This document shows, piece by piece, positions 1 through 8,616 of a stretch of 64,000 bases of DNA; within the stretch, counting starts at the first letter, position 1, and the number at the start of each line of letters is the position of its first letter. The DNA lies in assembly GCF_001435095.1 (NCBI RefSeq), contig NZ_AZFC01000015.1, positions 135,864 to 199,863 of the forward strand, written 5' to 3'. The notes beneath the pieces are model-generated. The model was not told the DNA's origin. It made no database searches and worked only from the letters and a program-made list of their open reading frames with translations. The translations under genes and the position numbers were made by a program. The DNA is from Levilactobacillus spicheri DSM 15429. Its GTDB lineage: Bacteria > Bacillota > Bacilli > Lactobacillales > Lactobacillaceae.

Positions 1-1
1 T

Positions 2-307
2 TATATCAAAGAGGTCAAAGAGAACCTCCCCGTAGGAAACTTGTTTTATCTGAGAATTAAAGATCAATCAATGGAATCAACTATCAAGGTAGGGTCGTTA
101 GTGTTGGTCAAACAACAATCCGTTGTAGAAAACGGGGAGATTGCCGCAGTCCTGATAGACGATGTGGTGACCTTGAGACGGGTCGTTAAAACGAAGAACG
201 GTATTGTTTTAAGCCCAGATAATCGCGTCTATGATCCCGTGGTCATCAGCCCGGAAGATGCCCATTCTATCTTAGGTAAAGCGACGAGAGCCACCCGAGA
301 TTTATAA
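2..307 (+). CDS. S24/LexA-like repressor peptidase, C-terminal part (5' truncated by window)
   Basis: The open frame runs in from the window edge, so only about the last 101 residues are present. They match the S24 (LexA/CI) self-cleavage domain. DQSMESTI carries the Ser nucleophile in the position of the usual SMxP motif, and TLRRVVK about 35 residues later carries the catalytic Lys. Family members are DNA-binding repressors that cleave themselves under RecA control, or phage/ICE CI-like regulators. The N-terminal HTH must lie upstream and is not visible. A TTG at 41 could be mistaken for a start, but the frame upstream (YIKEVKENLPVGN) fits the fold. No phage genes follow, so a stand-alone repressor is as likely as a prophage remnant. 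Confidence 0.8.
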   Translation, partial: YIKEVKENLPVGNLFYLRIKDQSMESTIKVGSLVLVKQQSVVENGEIAAVLIDDVVTLRRVVKTKNGIVLSPDNRVYDPVVISPEDAHSILGKATRATRDL

Positions 308-316
308 AGGCAGTCC

Positions 317-353
317 AAAAGCCGCTCTGCAATCACTGCAGGGCGGCTTTTTT
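317..353 (+). terminator. Rho-independent terminator after S24 gene
   Basis: A GC-rich stem (GCCGC.CTGCA / TGCAG.GCGGC) with a short ATCA loop is followed by a T run, ten bases after the stop codon. Confidence 0.85.
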
Positions 354-441
354 GACGCTATTAATCCAAAGTAACGTGGATGGTGGCTGATTAGAACCGG
401 ATATTACAACGGGCGGCCCAGCGTATAGGCGTAGCGGTCGG

Positions 442-2118
442 TTATTTTTCGAACAGGTAGACCTTAGTCTCGTACGGTCGCAACGTGGTGCCCTGGTCGT
501 CGGCGTAGTTGCCGATGAGCTGGCGGCTGGCGTGCGTCTGGTCGTAATCGCGGGTCACCGTCTCAGCGGTGAAGTTGCTGATGACCAGCAACGTTTGGCC
601 CTGGTAGTGCCGTTGGTAGGCGAAGACCTGCTCGTCGTCGGGGTCGAGTTCCTGGTAGTCACCCAGGACGATCAGGTCGCTGCTGTGGCGCAGCGCAATC
701 AGCCGTTGGTAGTAGCTGAAGACCGATTCGGGGTCGTCCACCTGCGACTGAGCGTTGATGGTCGGGTAGTTCGGGTTCAGCGCGAACCACGGCTTACCCG
801 TGGTGAAACCGGCGTTGGCCGAGTCGTCCCACTGCATCGGCGTCCGGGCGTTGTCCCGGGACATGTTGGCTAGGTATTTCAGCATGGTCGGTCCGTCGAC
901 AATCTGATCCTCCTCGACGTTTTGCCGGTAAGCGTTCAGGCTTTCCAGGTCCTCGTAGTCGCTGAGCTGGGTGTAGTGCACGTTGGTCTCGCCCAGTTCC
1001 TCACCCTCGTAAACGTAGGGCGTCCCCTGCAACATGTGCAGCGTGGTCCCCAACATTTTCGCGGCGCGGACGCGGTATTGCGGGTCGTCAGTCGCGAAAC
1101 GGGAAACGGCGCGGGGTTGGTCGTGGTTGTTCCAGTAGAGGCTGTTCCAGCCCTTGCCGTCCAGGCCCGTTTGCCAGCGGGACAGCGCGCGCTTCAGTTC
1201 GGTCAGTTTGACCGGTTGGTCGTTCCACTTCCCTAGACGCTTATCCGGGTTGGCGGAAAGGCCGACGTGCTCAAACTGGAAGACCATGTTCAGCTCGTTG
1301 GCGTCGAGGCCGGTGTAGGCGATGGCGTCCTGCGGCGTGGAGCCCGGCATTTCGCCGACGGTCATCACGTCGTAGTGGGAGAGGACTTCGCGGTTCATCT
1401 CCTGCAGGTACTCGTTCAGGCGTGGGCCGTCGGAGACCAGGGGCTCGACGTTGCCGTACTTGGCACCGGGCGCGACCGGGGCATCCGGCAGGCCGGCGGG
1501 TTTGGAGATCAGGTTGATGACGTCCATCCGGAAGCCGTCGACGCCCTTATCCAGCCAGAAGCGCATCAGGTGCCAGACCTCTTGGCGGACCTGAGGATTC
1601 TCCCAGTTCAGGTCGGGTTGGCCGGGCGCGAACAGGTGCAGGTAGTACTGGCCCCGTTGCGGCTCGTAGGTCCAGGTCCCGCCACTAAAGTAGGAGCCCC
1701 AGTTGTTCGGCGCGTGGCCGTCGACCGGGTCGCGCCAGATGTAGTAGTCGGAATAGGGATTGTCCTTGGACTTGCGGCTCTCCTGGAACCACTTGTGCTG
1801 GTCGGAGGTGTGGTTGACCACCAGATCCATCAAGATTTTGAGCCCTAGGTGGTGGGCCGTCGCCAGCATCTGGTCGAAGTCGGCCATGGTCCCGTAGGCC
1901 GGTTGGATGGCCTGGTAGTCGCTGATGTCGTAGCCGTTGTCCTTGTCCGGCGAGGAGTAGATGGGGTTGAGCCAGATGACGTCGGCGCCCAGCCGCTTGA
2001 TGTACGGGAGCCGCTGGGTCAGTCCGGCCAGGTCCCCGATGCCGTCACCATTACTATCTTGATAACTCCGTGGGTATACCTGATAAACGACGGAGCCCTG
2101 CCACCATTTTTTCGTCAT
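442..2118 (-). CDS. GH13 oligo-1,6-glucosidase / dextran glucosidase
   Basis: This 558-residue cytoplasmic alpha-glucosidase would release glucose from isomalto-oligosaccharides. It has no signal peptide and opens with the GH13 exo-glucosidase start WWQGSVVYQVYPRSY. Asp199 in DGFRMDVIN is the nucleophile, Glu256 in TVGEMPG the acid/base, and Asp333 in NNHDQPR the transition-state stabiliser. The Val right after the nucleophile is the residue type found in alpha-1,6-acting members, where maltases have Thr. Length is normal for the family. The gene is divergent from a LacI regulator, with operator palindromes and a cre-like box between them, so it is probably induced by a glucoside and subject to catabolite repression. 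Trehalose-6-phosphate hydrolase is the main alternative. No clear terminator is seen after it. Confidence 0.88.
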   Translation of the reverse strand: MTKKWWQGSVVYQVYPRSYQDSNGDGIGDLAGLTQRLPYIKRLGADVIWLNPIYSSPDKDNGYDISDYQAIQPAYGTMADFDQMLATAHHLGLKILMDLVVNHTSDQHKWFQESRKSKDNPYSDYYIWRDPVDGHAPNNWGSYFSGGTWTYEPQRGQYYLHLFAPGQPDLNWENPQVRQEVWHLMRFWLDKGVDGFRMDVINLISKPAGLPDAPVAPGAKYGNVEPLVSDGPRLNEYLQEMNREVLSHYDVMTVGEMPGSTPQDAIAYTGLDANELNMVFQFEHVGLSANPDKRLGKWNDQPVKLTELKRALSRWQTGLDGKGWNSLYWNNHDQPRAVSRFATDDPQYRVRAAKMLGTTLHMLQGTPYVYEGEELGETNVHYTQLSDYEDLESLNAYRQNVEEDQIVDGPTMLKYLANMSRDNARTPMQWDDSANAGFTTGKPWFALNPNYPTINAQSQVDDPESVFSYYQRLIALRHSSDLIVLGDYQELDPDDEQVFAYQRHYQGQTLLVISNFTAETVTRDYDQTHASRQLIGNYADDQGTTLRPYETKVYLFEK

Positions 2119-2160
2119 ACGTCAAAACCTCCAAAATTTTTATGAATTAAGCCTTGTTTA

Positions 2161-2174
2161 AGTAACCGTTTACA
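2161..2174. promoter_or_regulatory. cre-like CcpA box
   Basis: AGTAACCGTTTACA matches the cre consensus TGWAANCGNTNWCA at 13 of 14 positions. It lies just upstream of the glucosidase start, where CcpA binding would repress transcription. Confidence 0.55.
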
Positions 2175-2196
2175 TTTATGATTCTAGCAGGTAGCA

Positions 2197-2239
2197 CAAA
2201 CGTTTGCAATGGCTTTGACGAAAAAAGGACAAACGTTTG
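2197..2239. promoter_or_regulatory. Twin LacI-family operators
   Basis: The perfect 10-bp palindrome CAAACGTTTG occurs at 2197-2206 and 2230-2239. The centre-to-centre spacing is 33 bp, about three helical turns. Both copies lie between the divergent glucosidase and LacI genes. The CG-centred palindrome is typical of LacI/GalR operators, so the adjacent regulator is the likely ligand and may also repress itself. Confidence 0.75.
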
Positions 2240-2323
2240 CGGAAAAAGGGAATCTGGGCTGTTTAATCGCGACAAAAACCGGTAGAATAGGAATCAGAAG
2301 ACCAGAGTGAGGAGGTGGCGGCG

Positions 2324-3334
2324 ATGGCGGCCACGATTAAGGATATTGCGAAGGCGGCGGGCGTCTCACCGGCGACCGTTTCGCGGGTATTGGCGAACAA
2401 GGAGGGGTTCTTCGGGGCCCAAACGGCGGTCCGGGTCAGAGAAGCCGCCCGGCAGTTGGGCTACCGCAAGAACACGGCGGCCACGGAACTGGTGACCCAG
2501 CGGAGCCATGACCTGGCCGTGATCGTCAACGCGACCCAGACCAACTTCGCCAACCAGATCATCGAGGGTATTCAGGCGACGGCCTTTCCGGCGGACCTGA
2601 ACGTCATCATCCTGTACGCCGGGGATGCCGACGAGGAGCGGCAACGGCGGGCGTTGACCACGGTCATCGAACGGGCGGTCCGCGGGATTCTCCTGTTGTC
2701 GGTCAATCTAGCGCCGGCCAACCTGGCGTTACTGCGGTCGACCGAGATTCCCTACACCTTCCTGTCGATTTCCATGCAGGCCCCGCAGACACCGGCCATC
2801 ACCTCGGATGACTGGCAGGTCGGGTACCAGGCGACCCAGTATCTATTGCAACGGGGGCACCAGCGAATCGGCTTGGCGGCGGTGGACCACCAGATCACGG
2901 GACAGCTACGGCTGGCTGGGTACCGGCAGGCGCTCATGGAAGCCGGCGTGCGGCCCGTCGCCGCGTGGTTCCAGGCCGGCGACTACAGCTATGCCGCGGG
3001 GCAGCAAGCCATGCAGGCGTACGGGGCCCAGCCCGCGGTGACGGCGGTGCTGGCGGGCAGCGACATGGCGGCCATCGGGGTCATGAACCAGGCGCGTACG
3101 CTGGGGCTGCTGGTCCCGGCCGACCTGTCGGTGATGGCCATCGACGGCACGGAGCTGTGCGATATCGTGCAGCCGACGCTGACCAGCCTGACGCAGAGCT
3201 TTTACGATATGGGAGTCGCCGGGGTCCGGCGGCTGTTGGCCGACCAGTCCACGCCCCCGCGGGAGACCACCGCGATTCACGTGGTCGAACGGGAGAGCGT
3301 GATTGCGCCGCGCGCCCACCGGTCAGATATTTAG
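2324..3334 (+). CDS. LacI/GalR-family transcriptional regulator
   Basis: This is a 336-residue repressor. The N-terminal HTH reads ATIKDIAKAAGVSPATVSRV and is followed by a periplasmic-binding-protein-like sugar-sensing domain to the end (for example DLSVMAIDGTELCDIVQP). The ATG at 2324 is chosen because GAGGAGG lies about nine bases upstream. A GTG at 2315 would sit directly on the ribosome site. It is divergent from the oligo-1,6-glucosidase and next to twin operators, so control of that gene by an isomalto-oligosaccharide-derived ligand is the simplest inference. Confidence 0.9.
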   Translation: MAATIKDIAKAAGVSPATVSRVLANKEGFFGAQTAVRVREAARQLGYRKNTAATELVTQRSHDLAVIVNATQTNFANQIIEGIQATAFPADLNVIILYAGDADEERQRRALTTVIERAVRGILLLSVNLAPANLALLRSTEIPYTFLSISMQAPQTPAITSDDWQVGYQATQYLLQRGHQRIGLAAVDHQITGQLRLAGYRQALMEAGVRPVAAWFQAGDYSYAAGQQAMQAYGAQPAVTAVLAGSDMAAIGVMNQARTLGLLVPADLSVMAIDGTELCDIVQPTLTSLTQSFYDMGVAGVRRLLADQSTPPRETTAIHVVERESVIAPRAHRSDI

Positions 3335-3347
3335 GCGATTAACCAAA

Positions 3348-3381
3348 GACGGGTGCGGCGAAGGCCGACACTCGTTTTTTC
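3348..3381 (+). terminator. Terminator after LacI gene
   Basis: An imperfect stem (ACGGGTG.CGGC / GCCGACACTCGT) with a GAA loop runs into TTTTTT. Confidence 0.6.
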
Positions 3382-3430
3382 TGTGCGGGCGAACTATCCT
3401 GAAACTATTCGATGAAGGGGGAGAGGACTT

Positions 3431-3886
3431 GTGCGAAGGCTAAAACGCGTGGGACTTGGGTTGATGATGGGATTGCTGGCGCTGTGGTTGGGGAACGGCT
3501 TGTACGCGCAGGCGGCGACCCGGGTGCCGGCCAATTATGGCGGGAGCTGGTACGCCTATGACGGGGTCCAACGGATCGACCATTACCGGACGTACGCGGT
3601 CCTGCGGTTCAACTTAACGCCGCGGACGTTGACGGTGGGCCTGCACGTGACACGGCACGCGAATCTGAGCAAGCTGACCCAGCGCAGCGTCAAACGGGTC
3701 CCTGTGCGCCTGCTGCGGCAGAAGACCGGCTACCGGCTGCGAGTGGCGGGCACGACTTATGACCTACGAACCACTCACGTAACGGTGGCCGGAAAGCGGC
3801 GGGTCGCCTTGCGGGTAACGGGCAGCGACCACCGCAGCGACCTGGCCTTCCGCACGCCGGTGAAGGCGCTACGGTGGGACTGCTAA
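3431..3886 (+). CDS. Small secreted protein of unknown function
   Basis: This 151-residue protein starts at GTG with GGGGGAGAGG just upstream. It has a signal peptide: basic MRRLKRV, a hydrophobic core, then YAQAATRV with probable cleavage after AQA. The mature part is very basic, about 120 residues, with no Cys pair, anchor or recognised domain. It looks beta-rich (repeated TVGLHV / VTVAGKRRVALRV strands). Small exported proteins of this build are common in lactobacilli and mostly uncharacterised. A second small secreted protein at 57537 has the same plan but no obvious sequence match. I do not recognise a function. Confidence 0.65.
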   Translation: MRRLKRVGLGLMMGLLALWLGNGLYAQAATRVPANYGGSWYAYDGVQRIDHYRTYAVLRFNLTPRTLTVGLHVTRHANLSKLTQRSVKRVPVRLLRQKTGYRLRVAGTTYDLRTTHVTVAGKRRVALRVTGSDHRSDLAFRTPVKALRWDC

Positions 3887-3934
3887 GATTAACAAGTTGA
3901 TTGTAAAAGTTGGCGGCTGCCGATTGCTTCCGCT

Positions 3935-4064
3935 CAGCTGGGCCGTGACGACCGGGGGCACGACTTCGAGCCGGGAAACCCACCCGCGTTTTGAAGGGCG
4001 GCCTAGCGGTCAGTCAGCTGAGGGACGCTGACTGACCACCATTTCACGGCCACCGGCCCAGCTT
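3935..4064 (-). repeat. Structured intergenic repeat, divergent copy H
   Basis: Read on the minus strand it keeps the family marks: a TGAAAT block after P1, a strong hairpin (GGTCAGTCAGC / GCTGACTGACC), and TCGAAGTCGTGCCC. P1 is GGCCGTGA / TCACGGCC, and an outer AGCTGGGCC / GGCCCAGCT stem closes the element. The sequence differs greatly from the better copies, but the pairing is intact. Confidence 0.6.
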
Positions 4065-4334
4065 CGCTCCAGCAATCTTGATATGGCGGTCATTTTGCCA
4101 CTTCGTCTTAAATGCCGCTGTAGTCGAGTGGCGATGGTGCTTGGCGACAGCACGATAAATTGATACTTATCACCAACTAGCAGGATGCGTATTGTTATAT
4201 GAATTAAAGTAACGCTCTCTGTTGTGTTTGATGTAAGGGGATGGAATGGTGACCGATGTAACTTGCCAGGATGCCCACCTTCTTAACCAGTGTGATTGGT
4301 CAGCGACTATTCAGCACCGTGGCGTCGGCGTTTT

Positions 4335-4462
4335 TCCCGTGGTGAAATGATTGTTAGTCGGCGTTTTGGGCCGGCTTACAATCAGGCCGAGTTCCGGAAA
4401 CTCGCGGGTTTAGCGAGGTTTCGGAATCGTGCCCACCTCGGGAAAATGAAGCCGGCAGAACG
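4335..4462 (+). repeat. Structured intergenic repeat, copy F
   Basis: It shares the core GTTAGTCGGCGTTTT..CCGGCTTACA and the CGTGCCCACCTCGG tail with copy A. The P2 base reads TGATTGT / ACAATCA instead of TTGATGT / ACATCAA. P3 reads TTCCGG..CTCGC / GCGAG..TTTCGGAA. These are compensated changes. The outer P1 arms are degenerate. Confidence 0.75.
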
Positions 4463-4553
4463 GTGCGCCAGTCTCCTCAAGGTTGCCAGATAATCACAAA
4501 ATAATAGTGGCTATTTTCTATCGGACACAGTCTAATGGCTACCAGACAATGTC

Positions 4554-4708
4554 AGCGCAACAGAGGCGACTTGATGACCGTGGTGAAATTGATGTTAGTC
4601 GGCGTTTTTATCCGGCTTACATCAAGGCCGAGCTCCGGAGACCTGCGTCTTTTGCAGGGCTTCGAAGTCGTGCCCACCTCGGTCATCTTGCTCGCCGGCG
4701 TGAAGCGA
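4554..4708 (+). repeat. Structured intergenic repeat, copy A
   Basis: This is a full-length copy. It runs from AGCGCAACAGAGGCGACTTG through the P1 arm GATGACCG, the P2 hairpin TTGATGT.AGTCGG / CCGGCT.ACATCAA, P3 with CCTGC / GCAGG, the closing P1 arm CGGTCATC and GCTCGCCGGCGTGAAGCG. It lies just beyond the terminator of the first oppA gene and has no coding potential of its own. Confidence 0.9.
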
Positions 4709-4740
4709 GGGCCATTAGCCATCTAACAAATTTCACCACC

Positions 4741-4780
4741 AAAAAACCCGTGACGGTTACGAAATCGTCACGGGTTTCTT
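4741..4780 (-). terminator. Terminator of oppA copy 1
   Basis: Stem AACCCGTGACG / CGTCACGGGTT with a T run on the minus strand, just after the stop codon at 4798. Confidence 0.85.
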
Positions 4781-4797
4781 CTATATATAGAGGTGAA

Positions 4798-6441
4798 TTA
4801 CTTGGCAATGTAGGTCGTCTTGAAGTCGTAAGGGACACTGGCAGGATTGTAGACGATGTTCTTGACGTTCTTGCGAACCAGTTGGGACTTGGCCGCCTGG
4901 TACAGCGGGATGGTCCCCTGGTCGTTCATCAGGACCTGTTCGGCCTTGACCAGGTTGGCCCAGCGCTTGGCCGGTTGGTTGCCGTACTGGTTCTCGGATT
5001 GGGTCAGCAGTTTGTCGAAGGTGCTGTTGGACCAACCGGACGTGTTGTAGCTGGAGCCCTTCTCGTAAACGTCCAGGAAGTTGATTGGGTCGGCGAATAC
5101 AGATTGCCAACCGCTAAAGGTCAGCTCGTAGTTACCGGCGTGTTGTTGGGTGATCAGTTGGACGTACGGGACGGTCTTGATGCTGATGGTCACGCCGGGA
5201 AGTTTTTCCAGGGCGCTTTGGACGTATTCGGCGGCCTGCTTGGCGGCGTCGGTGTCGGAGATCGACAGGGTCATGGCCAGCTTCTTGGTGCCGGTCTGTT
5301 GGTACCCCTTGGCCAGCAAGCGCTTGGCCCGCTTCAGGTCGTAGGAAACGGCGGACTTGACCGTGGCTTCCTTGCTGAAGTCCTCGCCGGTCTTGGGGTT
5401 GTTGCCCATGCCGGCCGGGACGAAGCCGCTCGAGGCGACCGAGCCGTCCTGCAAGACGTTCTTGACCAGTTGTTGGCGGTTGATGGCCGCGGAGAGGGCC
5501 TGGCGGATGGATTTATTCTTAAAGGCCTTGACCTTTTTTTCGTTCAAGTCGAGCCGTTGGGTCCCGGTGGGGAGGCGCTTGACGAAGTTCGGGTTGTTCA
5601 GGTTGTTCTTGACCTGTTGGCCGCTGAGCAGCGTTTCGTCGGTCTTCTTGGCGTTAAACAGGTTGTAGCTGGTGGTCGTGCTTTCGGTGACCTGCTCGTT
5701 GATCTTGGTCAGGTGCACGGCTGACTTGTCCCAGTAGGTCTGGTTCTTGGCGAGGACCCAGGACTTGCTGGTCCCGTTCCACTTGGTCAGCTTGAACGGC
5801 CCGTTGGAGACGGTCGTGGCGGAGCTGGTCCCGTATTGCTTGCCGTACTGGTTGACGGCCTTTTGGTTCAGCGGGTAGAAGAGCGGCCAGGCCAGCAACT
5901 TCTTGAAGTAGGAGACCGGTTTGGTCAGGTTGACCGTCAGCTGGTACTTGCCGGTGGCCCGGATGCCCAGGGCGCTGAGTGGTTTCTTGCCGGCGTTGAC
6001 GGCCTCGGCGTTCTTGACCTGGAAGAGGTAGAAGGCGTCCTGTGAGGCAGTCTTGGGGTTGACCGTGCGTTGCCAGGAGTACACGAAGTCCTTGGCGGTC
6101 ACGGGTTGGCCGTTGCTCCACTTGGCGTTTTTCCGGAGCTTGAAGGTGTAGGTCTTGCCGCCGTTGGTGACCTTGGTGCTGGTGGCCAGGGCGTTCTTGG
6201 GGGTGCCGGACTTGTTCAGGCGGTACAGGCCTTCCTGGGTGTTCTGTAAAACGGTGAAACTCAGGGTGTCGGTGGCTTTGGCCAGGTCGGCGGTCGCCAG
6301 TTCGGACGATTCGGTCCAGTTGAGTTCCTGTTTGGCGGCGTAGCGGGTGGAACCGGTGCTCTTGGTGGATTGGGTGCCACAGCCGGCGAGGGTCAGCAGG
6401 CTGAGGGCGGAAACGAGTAAGTAAGTACTTTTGCGGGTCAT
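4798..6441 (-). CDS. oppA: Oligopeptide ABC transporter substrate-binding lipoprotein (copy 1)
   Basis: A 547-residue extracellular peptide-binding lipoprotein of the SBP_bac_5 family. The signal peptide ends in the lipobox LAGC, so it is lipid-anchored at the outer membrane face and would pass peptides to an Opp permease. The permease and ATPase genes are not in this window. The start is the second of two close ATGs: AAAGGAG touches the first (6450) but is 9 bases from the ATG at 6441. The SBP_bac_5 body runs from WTESSELATADL to the end, with the family segment KWSNGQPVTAKDFVYSWQR. It is about two-thirds identical by eye to the next gene upstream. A T-box leader precedes it. Confidence 0.92.
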   Translation of the reverse strand: MTRKSTYLLVSALSLLTLAGCGTQSTKSTGSTRYAAKQELNWTESSELATADLAKATDTLSFTVLQNTQEGLYRLNKSGTPKNALATSTKVTNGGKTYTFKLRKNAKWSNGQPVTAKDFVYSWQRTVNPKTASQDAFYLFQVKNAEAVNAGKKPLSALGIRATGKYQLTVNLTKPVSYFKKLLAWPLFYPLNQKAVNQYGKQYGTSSATTVSNGPFKLTKWNGTSKSWVLAKNQTYWDKSAVHLTKINEQVTESTTTSYNLFNAKKTDETLLSGQQVKNNLNNPNFVKRLPTGTQRLDLNEKKVKAFKNKSIRQALSAAINRQQLVKNVLQDGSVASSGFVPAGMGNNPKTGEDFSKEATVKSAVSYDLKRAKRLLAKGYQQTGTKKLAMTLSISDTDAAKQAAEYVQSALEKLPGVTISIKTVPYVQLITQQHAGNYELTFSGWQSVFADPINFLDVYEKGSSYNTSGWSNSTFDKLLTQSENQYGNQPAKRWANLVKAEQVLMNDQGTIPLYQAAKSQLVRKNVKNIVYNPASVPYDFKTTYIAK

Positions 6442-6476
6442 TGAAGCCATCTCCTTTAGATATCTATGTATAAAAA

Positions 6477-6740
6477 AATCGTCCCTATGTCTATGCATAA
6501 GGACGATTGCTCGTGGTACCACCTTGTTTTATGGGGGACTCGCGCCCACCATCTCCGTAACTTCTCCCGCGGGAAAAGTCGGCGACGGTAACGGGTCGCG
6601 AATCGGGAGGACAGCTTGCACTGCCCACCAGCGAACCAGGCTCATCTTCGTCGTTAAGTTGTAAGCCACCTTCTCAGCTACCGGTGGTCTCTTGTGCTTA
6701 GCGGAAACGACTACTCTTCCTGGCGTTGCGTTAAATGATA
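6477..6740 (-). promoter_or_regulatory. T-box riboswitch leader of oppA copy 1
   Basis: The minus strand carries the T-box AGGTGGTACCACG (6512-6524). Just after it comes a terminator stem, AATCGTCC..GGACGATT (6477-6508), running into a T run before the oppA ribosome site. Stem I shows the AGTA loop-E strand (6712-6715) facing GAAGATGAG (6641-6649), with pairing CAGG / CCTG below and GTCGT / ACGAC above. With one spacer base after GAA the specifier reads ATG (Met). Read one base earlier it would be GAT (Asp). Uncharged tRNA would permit oppA transcription. Confidence 0.9.
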
Positions 6741-6882
6741 AAGTTCTAATGTGTCTCTAACAATAAGCGATGGGGCTGGGTTTGTCAACGGGGAATTTTG
6801 AAATGGGTGAAGGGGGTGGGGACGGGATTGAGGAGCCCTTTATAGAAGGAATGATCAAAAATAAAATTAAAAAAATGAGAAA

Positions 6883-6913
6883 AGGCCGCCCGTGCAAAGG
6901 CGACCTTTCGATA
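6883..6913 (-). terminator. Terminator of oppA copy 2
   Basis: Stem AAAGGTCGCC / GGCGGCCTTT on the minus strand, followed by a T-rich stretch toward 6860. It lies between the second oppA gene and the T-box of the first, so each gene is its own transcription unit. Confidence 0.75.
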
Positions 6914-6940
6914 TTTTTAGGAAAAACAGTGGAACCGAAG

Positions 6941-8584
6941 TTAGCCAGCGACGTAGGCGTGGGTGAAGTCGAACGGCACGCCGGCGGGGTTGTAGATGAT
7001 GCCCTTGATGTTCGTGCGGAGCAGTTGCGACTTGGCCTGCTGGTAGAGTGGCACGGTGGCCTGGGTCTTCATCAAGATCTTTTCCGCGGCGACCAGCTTG
7101 TTCCAACGCTTGGCCGGTTGGTTGCCGTCTTGGTTCTCGGCTTGGTCGAGCAAGTCGTAGAACTGGGTGTTCTTCCAGCCCGTCGTGTTGAAGCTGGATC
7201 CCTTGGCAAAGACGTTCAAGAACTCGATTGGGTCGGCGAAGACGGACTGCCAGCCGCTAAAGGTTAGCTGGTAATTACCGTTGGCTTGCTGGGTCAACAA
7301 TTGCACGTACGGCACGCTCTTGATGGTGATCTTGACGCCGGGCAGCTTCTGCAGCGAACTCTGAACGAACTCGGCAACTTGCTTGGCCTGATCCGTGTCG
7401 GCTACGGACAACGTGGCGTCGATGCTCTTAGTGCCGGTTTCCTTGTAGCCCTTGGATAAGAGGGTCTTGGCGCGCTTTAAATCATAGGTCGCACTGCCGG
7501 GGACCTGGGACTCCTGGTCGAAGGCTTCGCCGGTCTTGGGGTTGTTGCCGATGCCGTGGGGAACGAAGCCGTTTGAGGCCACGGACCCGTCCTGTAGCAC
7601 GTCGTTGACCAGTTGCTTGCGGTCGATGGCCGCGGAGATGGCCTGCCGCACAGCGAGACTCTTGAAGGCCTTGATCTTATTCTGATTGAAGTCGAGGCGT
7701 TGGGTCCCGGTTGGGAGGCGCTTAACGAAGTTCGGGTTGTTCAAGTTGTTCTTGACCTGTTGGCCGCTCAGCAGCGTTTCGTCAGCCTTCTTGGCGTTAA
7801 ACAGGTTGTAGCTGGTCGTGGTCGTTTCGCTAACCTGCTCATTGATGGCGGTCAGGTGGACGTTCGCTTTGTTCCAGTACTGGTCATTTTTGGCGAGGGT
7901 CCAGGACTTGCTGGTCCCGTTCCACTTGGTCAGCTTGTACGGCCCGTCGGAAACGGTCGTGGCCGAGGTGGTCCCGAACTTCTTGCCGTACTTGTTGACG
8001 GCCTTCTGGTTCAGCGGGTAGAAGAGCGGCCAGGCCAGCAGCTTGTTGAAGTAGGAGACCGGGTGGGTCAGGTGAATCTCCAATTGATAATTGCCATCGG
8101 CCTTGATGCCCAACGTGCTGGGGGCTTTTTTATTGTGATTGATGGCCGAGGCGTTTTTCACGGCATACATGTAATAGGCGTCTTGGCAGGCTGTCTTCGG
8201 ATCGAGCGAGCGTTGCCAGGAGTAAACGAAGTCGTGGGCGGTCACGGGATCGCCATTGGACCATTTGGCGTTGTGCCGCAGCTTGACGACATAATCCTTG
8301 CCGCCGTTGGTAATCTTGGTGTGCGTAGCAATCGCGTTGGCTGGCTTGCCGTTTTTGTCGAGCCGGTACAGGCCTTCCTGGGTGTTCTGGAGCATGGTAA
8401 AGCTGACGGTGTCGGTCACCTTCGAGAGATCAGAAGTGGCGAGTTCCTGATTCTCCGACCAATTCACGACCTGTTTCGCCGCGTATTTCGAATTCCCGTT
8501 GTTCCCACTGGCCTGTGAGCCGCACCCGGCAAGCGCCAGGAGGCTGAGGGCCGAAATGAATAAGTACGTTCCCTTATGTTGCAT
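6941..8584 (-). CDS. oppA: Oligopeptide ABC transporter substrate-binding lipoprotein (copy 2)
   Basis: A 547-residue paralogue of the neighbouring oppA with the same plan: lipobox LAGC, then the SBP_bac_5 domain (KWSNGDPVTAHDFVYSWQR, VKNNLNNPNFVKRLPTGTQR). As in copy 1, GGGAG sits directly on a first ATG (8593), so the ATG nine bases further in at 8584 is preferred. The mature proteins differ most at the N-terminus and in surface loops, as expected if peptide preference has diverged. It has its own T-box leader and terminator, so the whole unit was duplicated with its control region. Confidence 0.92.
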   Translation of the reverse strand: MQHKGTYLFISALSLLALAGCGSQASGNNGNSKYAAKQVVNWSENQELATSDLSKVTDTVSFTMLQNTQEGLYRLDKNGKPANAIATHTKITNGGKDYVVKLRHNAKWSNGDPVTAHDFVYSWQRSLDPKTACQDAYYMYAVKNASAINHNKKAPSTLGIKADGNYQLEIHLTHPVSYFNKLLAWPLFYPLNQKAVNKYGKKFGTTSATTVSDGPYKLTKWNGTSKSWTLAKNDQYWNKANVHLTAINEQVSETTTTSYNLFNAKKADETLLSGQQVKNNLNNPNFVKRLPTGTQRLDFNQNKIKAFKSLAVRQAISAAIDRKQLVNDVLQDGSVASNGFVPHGIGNNPKTGEAFDQESQVPGSATYDLKRAKTLLSKGYKETGTKSIDATLSVADTDQAKQVAEFVQSSLQKLPGVKITIKSVPYVQLLTQQANGNYQLTFSGWQSVFADPIEFLNVFAKGSSFNTTGWKNTQFYDLLDQAENQDGNQPAKRWNKLVAAEKILMKTQATVPLYQQAKSQLLRTNIKGIIYNPAGVPFDFTHAYVAG

Positions 8585-8616
8585 TGAAGCCATCTCCCTT
8601 TTCCGATTGGACGCAA

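Noticed and set aside
1-307. Prophage at the left edge, suggested by the S24 repressor-like gene
   Set aside because: No integrase, structural or lysis gene follows; one repressor domain is not enough.
4296-4493. Short ORF on the plus strand between the secreted protein and oppA
   Set aside because: It is produced by structured repeat copy F and has no ribosome site or family.
4483-5724. Long open frame on the plus strand opposite the first oppA gene, and similar long frames opposite the second oppA, the glucosidase, NUDIX, esterase and GH65 genes
   Set aside because: They are mirror frames of strongly coding GC-rich genes, without ribosome sites or family matches, and their composition (long Val/Gly/Leu/Arg runs) is that of antisense reading.
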